DNA from: Juglans regia
Taxonomy: Eukaryota; Streptophyta; Magnoliopsida; Fagales; Juglandaceae
Reading direction: 5' to 3'
Assembly: GCF_001411555.2 (NCBI RefSeq)
Contig: NC_049916.1
Location: forward strand, 25,686,558 to 25,750,557
DNA length: 64,000 bases
Positions 23,320-35,469 of this stretch are shown here, one piece after another. The notes under the pieces were generated by a model that made no database searches, had not been told where the DNA came from, and was given only the letters and a program-made list of their open reading frames with translations. The translations under genes were made by a program, and so were the position numbers. Numbering within the stretch: position 1 is the first letter of the stretch; each line of letters starts with the position of its first letter.

Positions 23320-24970
23320 ATTTATAAAATCCGATAAAAAAAAGTAGAACCAGAGAAGTTTTAGAGTGCTTTAGAGCTTGTCCTTTTCATGTTTGTCTTT
23401 TTCCTCCTGTTCTGCTCATTTCAAGGAGGTGAGATTGTGGTTTATGTGATTTGGTTTTTGAAAATATTGTTTCTGTTTTGCCTCTATTAGATATAACTGA
23501 GTTGGTTGGTGGTGGTTATTTTTTTAGCTACTTATGTCCTTTCTAACCAATTATAATAGACAATGTCTGCAAAAATAAAGAAAAAGGAACTGGGTTTGGC
23601 TTTCTTCATGTAACAATTCTATTTTTTTTTTTTTTGTGTTTGGAGACCAGATATTTGACCTAGGGATGATCTTTTTTCATGATTTGATGTTGAGTAGAAG
23701 TTGATAATCCTTAAGTTTGGCAATGTAGCTTGGTCTATGTTTACCAATCAAAAAAGAATCATTTTCCTTCAACTTTCAAGTTTCAACACAATCGTGTTTA
23801 TACCCAAAAATACTTTTTCATCTCTCCAAAAAAGTTTTCATGTGATTATTATTGGACCCCACTATTCTCATAAAAACTCCAAAAATTAATAATCGCATTT
23901 ACAAAAACCCAAAAAATACTCACAGAACTTTTATACTTAAAGTGGACCCCTTCATTTTTTGCAAACACTAAAAACACTAATCTCTATCATTTTCCTTTCC
24001 AAACATCTTTTCAATAGACTCCACCACTTTCACAGGCACATAACTGAAAACACCTCAAAAAGTTTTCTAATTTCTCAAAATATTGTTATATGCAAACATG
24101 CTCTTGATTTTTTTATTAGGGAATGTGAAATTTGTGTTTGCAAGCTCTGGTGTATGTCCGAAGTTGCCTACATTGGTATTTCTTCCAGCTCTTTTATTAG
24201 ATTAAGAATAATTTTGATTGAACTATTTATGAGAACTCCGCTTAATAACCAACATTTTCAAAGATTAAGGCATCCATTGTTTTCTTTTTGCCACATCATT
24301 TTTGGCCTACCTTAAGGGAGTAAAGGGTGAAAGAGAGGCCAAATGTGACAAGCGGAACTTATAAGAAAAAGATGTGGCTTATAGGTTGTAATTGGCCATA
24401 GTAAGTTGAATTCAGGGCTTAGTTGAGTTTTGTAGAATTTGTTTCAAATTGTCTTTTGCAGGGTCAATTTGATGGCAGACAATGATATATCATGTTTATT
24501 GTATATTTGCATGATTTCTTTTAAGTATTTTCCTCTCATTTTGCTGCATGTTTCTTGATTTAAAGCCTCTTGCCAAGTCTTTTGGTTGGTTGTTGTAGCC
24601 AAACAATCTAACTTCAATTCATTGCAAGGAATGTTGCTCAATTCATTCTGCTGACATTTGATTTAGTTTTCTGAAATATGATTCTTGGGCGTGGCCATCT
24701 CTGTTTAATGAACTTTCTGAGAGATTTCCATTGGATGTAAGATGCATGAAATTTGAGGACCTTCGGAAGGTCACATGTAGAAAGGTTGTCCACATCTTTA
24801 ATTGCAATTTTGAAGTGCTTCATCACTTTCTGTTTTATTATTCAGTTTGCAAGAACATCTATTGCTCTTAGAGTTGGATGTTTTATTTCATATGTATATT
24901 GATTATACCACTTTAAATTAGATGTGATGTTTCACTGGTACTTTCATGCATATTTATAGTTATCTCCTTT
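23320..24970. other. Gene-free Helitron 2 interior
   Basis: This is T-rich DNA, intron-like in composition. No open frame resembles a known domain. It ends at 'tcctttgcag' (about 24966-24975), a good splice acceptor directly in front of the exon-like segment with the MCTP start. Confidence 0.35.
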
Positions 24971-25045
24971 GCAGGTACCAGTAACTATCAACCGTCTTGC
25001 CAGTAGTTCTCTCTCTCTCCAACAACCCCCACCCGACTATTCGTC

Positions 25046-25156
25046 ATGATGAGCAATCTTAAGTTAGGGGTAGATGTGGTAAGTGCCCACAATCTCTTGC
25101 CTAAAGATGGGTTTGGTTCAGAAAACACGCACACACAGAGAAAGAGATTAAAATGA
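25046..25156 (+). pseudogene. Captured 5' fragment of an MCTP (C2 domain) gene
   Basis: A 36-residue frame starts MMSNLKLGVDVVSAHNLLPK and goes on DGFGS. This matches the start of the first C2 domain in plant MCTPs (multiple C2 domain and transmembrane region proteins, the FTIP/QUIRKY family), where 'LGVEVVSAHDLMPKDGQGS' is typical. After GS the similarity ends at a CACACAC-type repeat and the frame reaches TGA at 25154. Full MCTPs have about 750-1000 residues, so this is only the 5' tip. A splice acceptor (TTTGCAG) at about 24975 and an untranslated lead precede it. It lies inside Helitron 2, as expected for gene capture. The family call is from memory of the motif; confidence is moderate. 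Confidence 0.6.
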
Positions 25157-25159
25157 TCA

Positions 25160-27640
25160 GCTTCTTTGATAGAACTAGGAGATATATATGAATATTGGAA
25201 CATGGATTTGCCACTCATGAACTTCAACTTCCGTTGGTAAAGAAAGTGATTTGCATGGTATTACTTTAATTTATATGTTTTAAGGCAAATCTGGCTGAGA
25301 TACTTATGATCAAATGCTTTTTACATTTTATTTATGTTTTCTATTTTTGTGTTGAGTGGCACTTCCAACCTGCATAAGGATGGATGATGCATGAGGTCAC
25401 GTGCATTTCCATGGGTGCTTCAGTTAATTGAAAAAAGAGAAGAACTTCTTGTGTTTAGCTCTTTTGTTTCATTTCCTTTCTTTTCTTTTCTTTTATAAAT
25501 AAATTTCAGCAATTGAAAGTTAAATAGACCCTTGCTCTGGTAGCTACTTTCTTTGTCTGCATGACATTATCATAAGAAAATATTTCCATGCTTAAATGTG
25601 GATTTTGATACTAGCAAAACCTTCTTTTTTTTCCCATGCGTTTATATGATGAAATACATCTGCTTTGACCTTTTACATCCTTAAGGCATAACAACTTGCT
25701 TTCACATATTTACTACCTGATTTAGCTTTCACATCTTTAATACGTAGAACTGTTACCCAAAAACCAGTAGGGCCATTTACAGCAGCTTTGGGAGCACTTA
25801 TTTTAGTTAGTTTCCAGTTTTTCACGTCTTTATCATTGAGCTTTCACATCTTTAATACGTAGAGCTGTTACCCAAAAATCAGTAGGGACTTTACCTTTGA
25901 TAAAAATGCATGGAACCCAACTGGAGTTTATGCATTTGAAAGGGACTTGTTAAATATCTTTCTGCTCTTGCTTTTCTGTCGTCCAATTTGCTTGTGCCTG
26001 TTTACTGAGAAAGCAGGTTCATGTCTTTTGTGCTATTGTGTGTACGAACAAAGATTTTTTTCTGCTCTGCAGGTTGTATGATTCAGAAGGTCAGTCTGCA
26101 GGTTGTATGTCTACTTTTTCTTATCCTTTGCAGTTTTTCACATCTTTATCCGTCAGTTTGCAGGTTGCATGTCTACTTTTTCTTACCTTTTAGTCAGTTT
26201 TGCAGTTTTTCACATTATCCATTGAGTATTAGGTTATTTTAAGTTTATTATTTTTCTCCTTTAAGTTTTGACAGTTATGTCAGTCCACCACTTTCATACT
26301 TTTCTTATCCTTTAGTCAGTTTTACAGTTTTCCACATTATCCATTGAGTATTAGATTATTTTGAGTTTATTATTTTTCTCCTTTAGGTTTGACAGTTATG
26401 TCAGTCCACCACTTTTATGCTTTTTTGTTGTACGCTTTTTTTTTAAGGTTTTTCACATCTTTATCCGTCAGTCTGCAGGTTGTATGTCTACATTTTCTTA
26501 TCTTTTAGTCAGTTTTGTAGTTTTTCACATTATCCATTAAGTATTACCTTTTAGAATTTCTCATGCAAGATATTTTCTTTAATTTTTTGTTATCTTCACA
26601 ATTGTTATGGCATAAATTTCTTTTGGAATAGAATATGAGATTTTGATAGTTTAGAAGCAGTACATCTTATTCATCTTTTTTTTCTGATTGTCTTGGGGAT
26701 GATTACGAGTACTTTTCCTCAAGAATAAAGTTGATTCACAGTATGAGAAGGAGCATTCTTTGATCTGAAATTCCCATAAACATGTACATGGTTAGAAAGG
26801 ATCTTGCTACGACTTCATTCACACATGAGAGCCCATGAAATGCATTATGTTTACTGTATATCTCGATTGTTGATATATTTGGGTGTATTCAGACCTTTTG
26901 TAGTCCTTCAATTCCTTTTCAATCAGAGAATGGAAATAAAGGGGAGACAAAAAGTATTTCTGCTAACTAAGTTGCTTGCTTTTAATTATACCTTTTTTGT
27001 TATGGACGGTCAAATTAGATATCCTTACAAAGTTTGTTAATTTTCTTTTACTAATAAATTGAATTAAATTAATCTCATGCACATGGTAAGAATAATAGTA
27101 GAACTCATGCATTCAGGGTTGGTCAAATTCAATATCTGAAAGTACTGTATACATCGTTGTAGGAGGATCTAGATGGATATTGATAGGAATTGTTAAATCA
27201 CTACTGTTAAATCACTACTGCAGTTTTGGAAACGGTGATTTTAAGTCAAACATGCTTTTCACATCTTTATCGAGTGGTAAGATATTTTAGGTTTATTATT
27301 TTTATCCTTTATATTTTGCCAATGTGTCAATAAATTATTTTTATACTTTTTCTACTTTTTCTCTTCTGCAGGTTGAATGTTTTATCCTTTATCGAGCCGC
27401 TACACTTTAAATTCTTATTCATCCGTATAAAAGTTGTGTGTTGTATTGGACCTTTTTTATCCTTCTTTTTTATTCCTTTGTATCCCTTTTTGTGAGGATG
27501 TAAATATCTTTTGAGTATTAGACAAATGTGCCCAACGTGTTTTGCACATTAAATCACTGCTAAAATTTATTAGATAATTTATTAATCATTTTCCTTTCGT
27601 AAAAGATCATATAATTTTTATAAAAAATCTGAACTAGGCA
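25160..27640. other. Helitron 2 distal part, repeats only
   Basis: No gene is supported. 25780-26540 holds four or five diverged repeats of the words 'gcaggttgtatgtcta', 'tttagtcagttttgcag' and 'cacattatccattgagtatta', also found in inverted order in Helitron 1. A decayed Helitron-like end lies at 27533-27563. Confidence 0.5.
27533..27563 (+). other. Degenerate additional Helitron 3' end
   Basis: AACGTGTTTTGCACATT (imperfect hairpin) followed by 'aaatcactg' and CTAA has the same arrangement as the true ends at 22483 and 27670. It may be an older terminator that was bypassed, so that replication ran on to the next one 107 bases away. Confidence 0.45.
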
Positions 27641-27657
27641 AACGTCCCTCGGACGTT
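27641..27657 (+). terminator. Helitron 2 3'-terminal hairpin
   Basis: A perfect 7-bp stem AACGTCC/GGACGTT with a CTC loop, nine bases before the terminal CTAA. The sequence before it, 'ctgaactaggca', is the same as at Helitron 1. Confidence 0.75.
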
Positions 27658-27666
27658 GCTCTATTA

Positions 27667-27701
<35 letters not shown>

Positions 27702-27729
27702 CTTATTCTAACTTTTCTTGATACCTGCC

Positions 27730-28038
27730 CTCGCTCTCTTCTAGAAAAATCGTGAATATATTACCAATTATTAAATAATTAATAAGTAAATGTTCATATA
27801 TAATAAAGGAGAACGGCATGGTGGGTTTAAAATGGCGTACGTACGCTAGTTGCAAAAGTCCAACATCAGTAATGATCATCATAATCTATATTTTATTTCT
27901 TCCCTTTACGGCCTATCATCCGCAACATAAAAAATTGAAAATAGGTTGTTAGGCTCAAACTGCCTTAGCTTGATTAATGGCAAAAGCAGTATTCCTACAG
28001 GCGTTCATGTGCGTTGCGTTTGCATATTTTATGATTGT
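27730..28038. repeat. Block fragment between Helitron and CACTA
   Basis: This matches 5940-6210 in the older block ('gtacgctagttgcaaaagtcc', 'aaataggttgttagg'). It shows that the 16900-18585 GLP-3 region continued here before the Helitrons inserted. No gene is present. Confidence 0.65.
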
Positions 28039-28559
28039 CACTATAACACAATTACTCTTTAGTGACGGTTGAGAAATTGTGACAGTCCCCAAACTGTCAC
28101 TAAAAAGTCTTTTCTGTGACGATTTCTGAAAATCATAACTAAAGACAGATGAGATTTTCTTAACGTTCCTACGTATAGGAAATTTACGTTAGAATGTCAC
28201 ATATAAGTTTGAACATTTGGCACCAAGGTTCGAACGTGAAATGTTTTGCGTCAACGTTCGACCGTTAATTACTAATGTTCGAACGTTAATTGTAAATTTA
28301 AATTAAATATGACTCTAATTTAAAAATTATGTGATTTTTATAGTGTATAATTTGTGAACAAGTCTAAAAAATTGACTTGTATATATTAATATATACACAA
28401 TTTGTAATATATAAATATATATTTATGTTTATATATATTTGAAGTGCAGTGATTTATTATTAAAGTTGGAAAATATAATATTAAAGAAGATTGATAATTG
28501 AAATTAAAAACCCATAGAAATATTAAATAATATTTTTCTTTACATATATTAAAAGTAAA

Positions 28560-29684
28560 ATACAAAATATGATCGAATTTCGTAAACAACACTCAGATGA
28601 TAGCATTGTTCGCAAAATTCAAACTCCGTACCTCCCCAGTCAAGGTATCAACCTTGTCGTTGGGGTTACCTACACGATGGGTGATCTCGGCTACAGACGC
28701 CTTTGTAGCCACGAGCGATCAATCGATCATGCGCAGTCAGATGTGAGATCACTGCATCAACCCAAGCAGGCCGCTCATCTCCCGTAGATGTACTCAGTGG
28801 CTGCTGACTACTACTCCTCACATGACCAGGCTCAGGCTACGTCGGAGGAACTAAATCCTCAACAGGGGGTGGCTGGCGTCCCCTCAAATGTCCAATGCTA
28901 CGTCGATGCGTGGTCATGTAGAGGGGGCTCTTCTGAACTTTGATTTGCTCCTCTAGCTGGGTTGGCACTCCTCGTGCAAGTAATAGCTGGCTGATCAGAA
29001 CACCGTATGGGAGATTATCCGTGGAGATGATGCTCGCCTCGCAACGGATCCTCTCAAAGATATGCAGTGGCAAATCTATGGGATCTCCACGTGCCACTCG
29101 TATCAAAAATTATGCCCGAAGCCGACTAAATGTTGTTTTATGTGCCACAGGATCTACGTTAGTCGCAACAATAAGGTGCGACATGCGGAAGAAAAGTAGT
29201 AGATGGTTCTGGTTGAAGGTGTTCTTCCTCTCGATCTGCATGCGGTCCCTCCCGGTGAGGATGTAGAAATCCTCGTCTCGATCATCATCCCGAGCCTCAA
29301 GGCCAGTATCCTCGGCCTCTGACCGGTCTGTATCTCTGGCTGATACTGGCTAAAATGGCGGCCAGTAGATGATGCAGAAGTGCCTACATCCTCATGGGGT
29401 GTAGCTTGTGCAAATGTCTCAACTCCTCGACGAATCCCGAGGTGCTCGCCGATGAAATCTGGTGATATATCAATGGAAACACCGCGTACAGTCACGGTGT
29501 GAGAGGATGCGTCCTGAGGCATGTCACACATCCCCATATAGAACTCATGAACCATTGAGGGGTATACCTTCTCCCTCAATGTGCAGATATTTCCCCAGCC
29601 TCTACTGAGGAAAACATCTCTCAGATTCGTCTGCTCCCATATGAGTTCGTCAAACTCATTAATCAGGACTTCTCGCTCTACCAT
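28560..29684 (-). pseudogene. Putative plant transposon protein (Transposase_32-like) relic
   Basis: From about 29684 on the minus strand a frame reads MVEREVLINEF and contains RGWGNICTL, VHEFYMGM and the VTVRGVSIDISPDFIGEHLG region, typical of the 'putative plant transposon protein' domain (PF20167 type). After about residue 110 the frame shifts. The continuation is found in another frame (TFNQNHLLLFFRMSHLIVAT, then 29106-28837 with LPYGVLISQLLLARGV), which includes the second half of the same domain. Frameshifts and stops make it non-functional. It runs against the direction of the CACTA genes, so it may be a captured gene or a nested element. Confidence 0.65.
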
Positions 29685-29819
29685 AACAGTGTGAGCCCCG
29701 ATACGAGCAGTGTCCTGAGTGACTCATTCCCTCCTTCATTTTCTAGTATGCAGATGATGAGTCATATCCTGAAAATATAAAAGGAAAAAAAGTTATTTAC
29801 ATTGATGCATTTTTTGTAC

Positions 29820-30510
29820 TAATTTTAAGCTGCTCTGCATTAACGTTCCAACATATTAAAAGAAACGTTCAAACGTTAAGATAAAATGTTCAGACGTGTA
29901 TCCTTTACGTTCGCAAGTAAAACACATATATGCGAACGTATAACATACACGTTCATACGTAAGCAGTAAATAAATTTTGGCTGACGTACATTCGGACGTT
30001 TATGTTATACGTTCAAATGTAAAGGATGCACGTCCAAACGTTGAAGCATAAATAAAGTTAAAAAGTTGTACGTTCGGACGTTATAATTAAACGTTTGGAC
30101 GTAAATTTTACGAAAATAATGTCCGAATGTAAAACAATACACGTTCGAACGTATAAGCCTTAACGGCTATGTAATTGAAACGTCGTATATTCGAACGTGT
30201 ATGTGAAACGTTCGAACGTAAGCTGCAAATAAATTTAAATGACCTACGTTCGGACGTTTATGTTATACGTTCGCACGTATGTGTTTTACGTGCGAACATA
30301 AAGGATGCACGTCCGAACGTTGAAGCATAAATAAAGTTAAAAAGTAGTACGTTCGAACGTTATAATTAAATGTTTTGACGTAAATTTTATGAAAAATAAC
30401 GTCCGAATGTAAAGCAATACACGTTCGAACGTAGAAGCCTTAACGACTATGCAATTGAAACGTCGTATGTTCGAACGTCTTTGGTGAAACGTTCGAACGT
30501 TATGACACAG
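29820..30510. repeat. Left palindrome-rich repeat cluster of the CACTA element
   Basis: Many copies of ACGTTCGAACGT or close variants occur in both orientations, for example at 30141, 30208, 30349, 30421 and 30489. About 258-280 bases are present twice in tandem (29985 onward and 30243 onward), with shared words 'gaagcataaataaagtt' and 'cggacgtttatgttatacg'. Such arrays near CACTA ends are known binding sites for TNPA-type proteins. There is no gene. Confidence 0.75.
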
Positions 30511-30539
30511 AATGGCTGAGTCGACTCAGCCATTATTGA

Positions 30540-32700
30540 AATCTCAAAAATAATCTACAAGCTTCTAAATGTCAAAATGTCACCGTAGAAATGAAGTATA
30601 CACTTCAAGAAACTTTTCTACGGTGACTATTTGGCCAATGGCAAGCCGTGGTGGCCGGAAAATGAAGTTGAAAATCAGGCTACCACTTGGCCCGTTTTAA
30701 ACAAAATTCAACCCGAAATTCAAATAAAATACATGTTATTTGATTAAAAGATGAATGTCTACCTTTTAGTGACGGTTGTGGCGGAGTTTGATGGTGGCGG
30801 GGATAGAGGAGTGGCAGCGTGCAAACGGAACGAAGTTAGATAACGGTGAAAATGACGTTTCGCCGTTCTGATTTGGCCTTATATACACGAAACGTTCGAA
30901 CATAGTTCTTAGTATGTTCAAACATTTTTCGATTTATTTTCCAAAATATTGACTATAATATATTATATTATTAATATATGTTATATATTATAATGTTATA
31001 TATAGCATACTATATATAATATTATACTATAATATAGATAGTATATTATAGTGTATATATATATATACTGTGTATTATATATATAATGTATTATATAGTA
31101 TATTATATATATATTGTACTATATATTTAGTACATTATATATCTAATATTATATAATATTATATATATATATATATATATGATCCATTATAAACTAATGA
31201 AAACAATATTAGAACCACAAGTTCTTATTACTAGCCCAAAATGATATACTTTATTATTACAATCTAGTACTCAAAATTCTAGTGTACAAATTCCTAAATA
31301 GATTGATTGGAATCAAATTACTCTCCCTAATGAATAACAATTAGATTAATTGGTTTTTTTGAATTTGTGAGTGCTAGTTATATTTCTAAAGTTTAGCAAT
31401 ATGTTTATATATGCTGTTGTGATTTTATGCTTACTGTTGAAATAATTATGATTATTATTTGTGAATTTTGTGAATAGTTTGTGAGTTTATGGTGTTCATT
31501 GATGAATTAATATATGTAGAAATATTGTTGTGAGAATATTGTTGTTGTTGTGATATGGATTTAAAATATTGTGATTATTGTTTTTAAATTTTTATTAAAT
31601 ATGTTTAATAAGAAAATTATAAGTTTAGGATCTTAATTTAAGTAAAGATTAAAAACATTTAATATACAGATAATATGAGAATTAATATTTAACATGGAAT
31701 AGGTATATATAATATATTCATACTAATTTAGTTAGAATATGATTATTATTCAAATTATAAGTATAGTATAAATATGTCTTAAAAAAAAGTGTATAACTTA
31801 ACTATATATAAAGTATAATACTTTTTTCATATATAGGGAGATCAAAGACGGGACTGGCCATTGGATCAGTAAATAGCAAGGTAGTTTTAGTGGGAGGATT
31901 GATCCCTTTTGTTTTCAAAGTAATGTTCAAACATCCTCCATTATTGTGTTACAAGTAATAAATATATAGAGAACTGACTAGCTAGCTAGCTTGGTGATCA
32001 CGTTGTAGTTGCGTACCTTCATTTGTTGCGTTTGTGGCTATGAAGTGGGCCGTACGTATCTTCAGACATCGATATAGGTGTCCATTAAGTGCTAGCCCCA
32101 GCCGTACGGGCCTCTGCTGATAGTCGTTGAAAGTCGGGAATATTTATGAACGTTATGGGATTGGGTTGGATGAAGTTGAAAGTCATATATTTGGATGAAG
32201 TTGAAAGTCATACAAATTAGGACCCTCAGATGATGTGATTCAAAAAAATCATTACTATATAGTAATTATATAGTGCATTATATATATATATAAGTTTTGT
32301 TGTTCGTTTTATTAATTATATATTATTGATTCATATATATGGTATAATATATATACTATATTATTATGTTTTCATCTGGACTAGTATACTACATATATAG
32401 TATACTAGTCCAGATTACTCACATTGGCATCCACCTTTCATAATCCTAAAACTGAATCTTTTTCTCCAACATATTCACCAATGATTGGAGATGATGCTCA
32501 AATACACACTTTGAGTAAAGAAGAATTTAATAAGTAACAAAGAATATCTCGAACAACCAAGTTATGTGAAAGAAGAAATTAGTGACAAGAAGTTAGTATT
32601 TTTTTCAACTTTTAAAAAAAAAATTATATTGAAGAGAAATATTATGAGTATCTAAAACAAAATACATATATATAACTATTATATTAAGGAATACTAACTA
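30540..32700. other. Gene-free CACTA interior, AT-rich
   Basis: 30540-30660 has a short inverted pair ('tcaccgtagaaa' / 'tttctacggtga'). 30950-31185 is almost pure TA-type sequence. 31370-31620 is repeated at 34065-34320 and partly at 33770-33990, so the interior grew by duplication. An inverted pair 'ctggactagtatact' / 'agtatactagtccag' lies at 32376-32415. No protein is supported. Confidence 0.5.
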
Positions 32701-33360
32701 TTGAATAAAATTGACGTTTGAACATGATTTTTTAACGTTCGAACTTTAATAATGTATTCTCGCTGGATTGTTTCATATATGTGATGATCATTACATGTTC
32801 AAACGTTTCAATTTCACGTTCGAACGTTAATGGAGATATATGAGAGTTCATTTTCATGTTCGAATGTAAAATTATAATACGTTCGAACACTAGAAGAAAA
32901 ATACGAGAAATTTCCCGCTTGATTTACACACCTCTGTGATGAGCTAAAACTTTCGGACGTTAAAAGAGTACGTTCGAACGTAAATTTCTTAACGTTCGAA
33001 CATGACAATAAAAGTGTGGAAAATTTCCTGCTCGATTTAGGTATCTTTGTGATGATCTGAATGTTCAGATGTTGAAATTTTACGTTCGAACGTTAGTTGA
33101 TGAAAATCACTAGAAATTTATAGATGTTCGAATGCCAAATTTCTTAACTTTCGAACATGAAAATAAAACTGCGGGAATTTTCCCGTTAGATTTTGGGCGC
33201 TATCATAGGAAGATACGTTCGAACGTTTATAGAAAACGTCCGAACGTTCTTCGCAGAAAATTTATCCTCTTTTTTTAACGTTCAAACGTTATCTAAAAAT
33301 TGGGCGGGATAATATAACGTTCGAATGTACAACTTAAATGTTCGAATGTTCTATCTAATA
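32700..33360. repeat. Second palindrome-rich cluster in the CACTA element
   Basis: More than a dozen TTCGAACG-like words occur, including good palindromes near 32817, 32968, 33081 and 33214, interspersed with mutated forms. Positioned upstream of the GA-rich leader at 33400-33620, it could also act on the promoter of the transposase genes. Confidence 0.7.
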
Positions 33361-33379
33361 ATTTTCAAACTTAATGAAT

Positions 33380-33640
33380 ACACGCACAGGAGGCAGCGGC
33401 TCGGTTCTGCTTCTCCCGTGCGTGCAACAGAGAGAGAAGTGAGAGAGGGCCGATCTTCGTGCGTTAGAGAGAGAGAGGGTTAGAGTGAGAGAGAGTTGAG
33501 TGAGAGAGGGACGTTAGTTAGAGAGAGCGAGAGTTAGAGTGAGAGAGGGACGTGGCCAGATTAGAGAGAGAGAGAGACAATTAGAGTGAGAGAGTGTTAG
33601 AGTGAGAGTTGAGTTGAGTTTTGGTAAGGAAAATTTATTT
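33380..33640 (+). promoter_or_regulatory. GA-rich leader-like tract
   Basis: A long run of AGAGAG units ending near 'gttttggtaaggaaaa', which fits an exon end followed by a splice donor. It is probably the 5' untranslated leader of the former transposase transcript, about 2.3 kb before the TNPD relic. This is inferred from composition and position only. Confidence 0.35.
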
Positions 33641-33649
33641 TTCTTTTGT

Positions 33650-35180
33650 ATTTTCTTGAATTTTATGATATTTGTCTTGTGTTTTTGTTATATATATTTC
33701 TAATAAGTTAGTGTTGTATTTTTTTGAATGATTGGTTGTTTTGGCAAGTTGGAAGTTTTTGATTTGTAACAGAATATTGTAAGTGCTAGGTATATTTCTA
33801 AACTTTAGCAATATGTTTATACATTTTATGCTTACTCTTGAAATATTGTGATTATTATTTGTATAGTTTGTGAGTTTATAGTATTCATTGATGAATTAAT
33901 ATGTGTATAAATATTATTGTGAATATGTTGTGATATGGATTTGAAATATTGTGATTATTATTTGTGAATTTTGTTTGAATATGTTTACATGGTTAATTAG
34001 AAATATATTGTCTTTAGGTTTTGAATTTATGTGAAAATCTTGATATAATATTTTTTGGTTTTTTTGAATTTGTGAGTGCTAGTTATATTTCTCAAATTTA
34101 GCAATATGTTAATACATGTTGTTGTGATTTTATGCTTACTCTTAAAATAATTGTGATTATTGTTTGTGAATTTTGTGAATAGTTTGTGAGTTTATGGTGT
34201 TCATTGATGAATTAATATGTGTAGAAATATTGTTGTGGGAATATTGTTGTTGTTGTGATTGGATTTGAAATATTGTTATTATTGTTTGTGAATTTTTATT
34301 GAATATGTTTCTATGGTTAAAAATATATTGTGTTTAGTTTTTAGTATTTATGTGAATTTTTGATATAATATATATATATTTTTTGAATTTGTTCTTTAAC
34401 AAGAAAATTATAAGTTTACGATCTTAATTTAAGTAAAGATTAAAAACATTTAATATACATTTAATATGAGACTTAATATTTAACATTTAATAAGTATATA
34501 TAATATATTCATACTCATTTAGTTAGAATATGATTATTATTCAAATTATAACTATAGTATAAAACTTGCTTTTAAAAATAAAGAAAAAAAAAGTATATAA
34601 CTTAACTATATATAAAGTATAATATATACATACAATAACTATAATTAATAATTACTTATTAAATATAAATATCTCACTCAATTAAAATTATATAATAACA
34701 TTTGAAATTAAGTATAACAATTAAAATGATACTTTAGGAATGATAATAATTAAAATTATATTATAACCTTTGAAATTAAGTATAACAATTAAAATTATAC
34801 TTTAGGAATGATAATAATTAAAATTATATAATAACATTTGAAATTAAGTATAACAAATAAAATTATACTTTAGGAATGATAATAAGTAAAATTATATAAT
34901 AACCTTTGAAGAAACTATATATAATAATTATAATAACAATTATATAATAAGAATTAAAATTACATAGATATCAATTAACAATGTCCTAATATATATAATA
35001 ACAATTAAATTATAATTGCGATGCATCCGAGATCAAAAAATTAATATTTCATATAGGATAGCTCCAACCAATCCAAAATCACTATAAAAAACTTTGTTGC
35101 CTGTTGAAAAATCTAAAGTTTGGATTCCATAACTATTAATTTTTATTTTTTTTATAAGTATAGCAGTTTCACCTTCGTAT
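33650..35180. repeat. Internal direct repeats in the CACTA element
   Basis: Segments with 'gtgagtgctagttatatttct' and 'ttcattgatgaattaatatgtgta' occur at 33780-33990 and 34065-34320, and earlier at 31370-31560. 34390-34640 repeats 31600-31810. 34680-34920 consists of three or four near-identical ~70-base units ('ataacatttgaaattaagta'). No gene is present. Confidence 0.6.
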
Positions 35181-35181
35181 T

Positions 35182-35469
35182 GTGTTATATTGTTAAACTA
35201 GAGAGAGATGAAAGAACATGTGAACAAATTCCGTGTCTTGTAGACAACAAGGAAGTATGATCTTAAAGAAATGTTGGAATTTTAGTTTAATTGATTGACT
35301 GTCAAAGTCTCTCCAGCCTTGAGAGTTGTCAAGGTTGGACAGTTTGTGACGGTTAAGTAATTAAATTAAAATTTAAACATTTTTTCAAAATCATTCTCCC
35401 TCGTTGTGTATAAGACATGAAACTTGTTCACATAATCTTCCATCTCTCTCTAGTTTAACATTATAACAC
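35182..35469. mobile_element. MITE with about 45-bp inverted ends inside the CACTA element
   Basis: The left end GTGTTATATTGTTAAACTAG matches the reverse complement of the right end GTGTTATAATGTTAAACTAG. The similarity runs for about 45 bases, through 'agagagagatg.aaga' and 'atgtgaacaa'. The interior (~200 bp) is non-coding and holds 'ttgacagt'-like words. I could not define a target duplication. Confidence 0.65.

Larger units (their letters stand above)
22492..27670 (+). mobile_element. Helitron 2 (non-autonomous)
   Basis: It starts TCTATATATATAAGTAGCTA directly after an A, eight bases behind the end of Helitron 1, and ends CTAA at 27667-27670, followed by T. A 7-bp-stem hairpin (AACGTCC/GGACGTT) lies at 27641-27657. 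The 5' ~70 bases and the 3' ~40 bases are shared with Helitron 1, so the two are one family. No Rep/helicase is seen. Inside are a CT-rich leader-like region (22600-23300), a likely captured MCTP fragment (25046) and the 25780-26540 repeats shared with Helitron 1. Confidence 0.72.

Noticed and set aside
29820..30510. CRISPR-like array of short palindromic repeats
   Set aside because: Spacing is irregular, repeats are mutated and lie in both orientations inside a plant CACTA element; no cas genes and the genome is eukaryotic.
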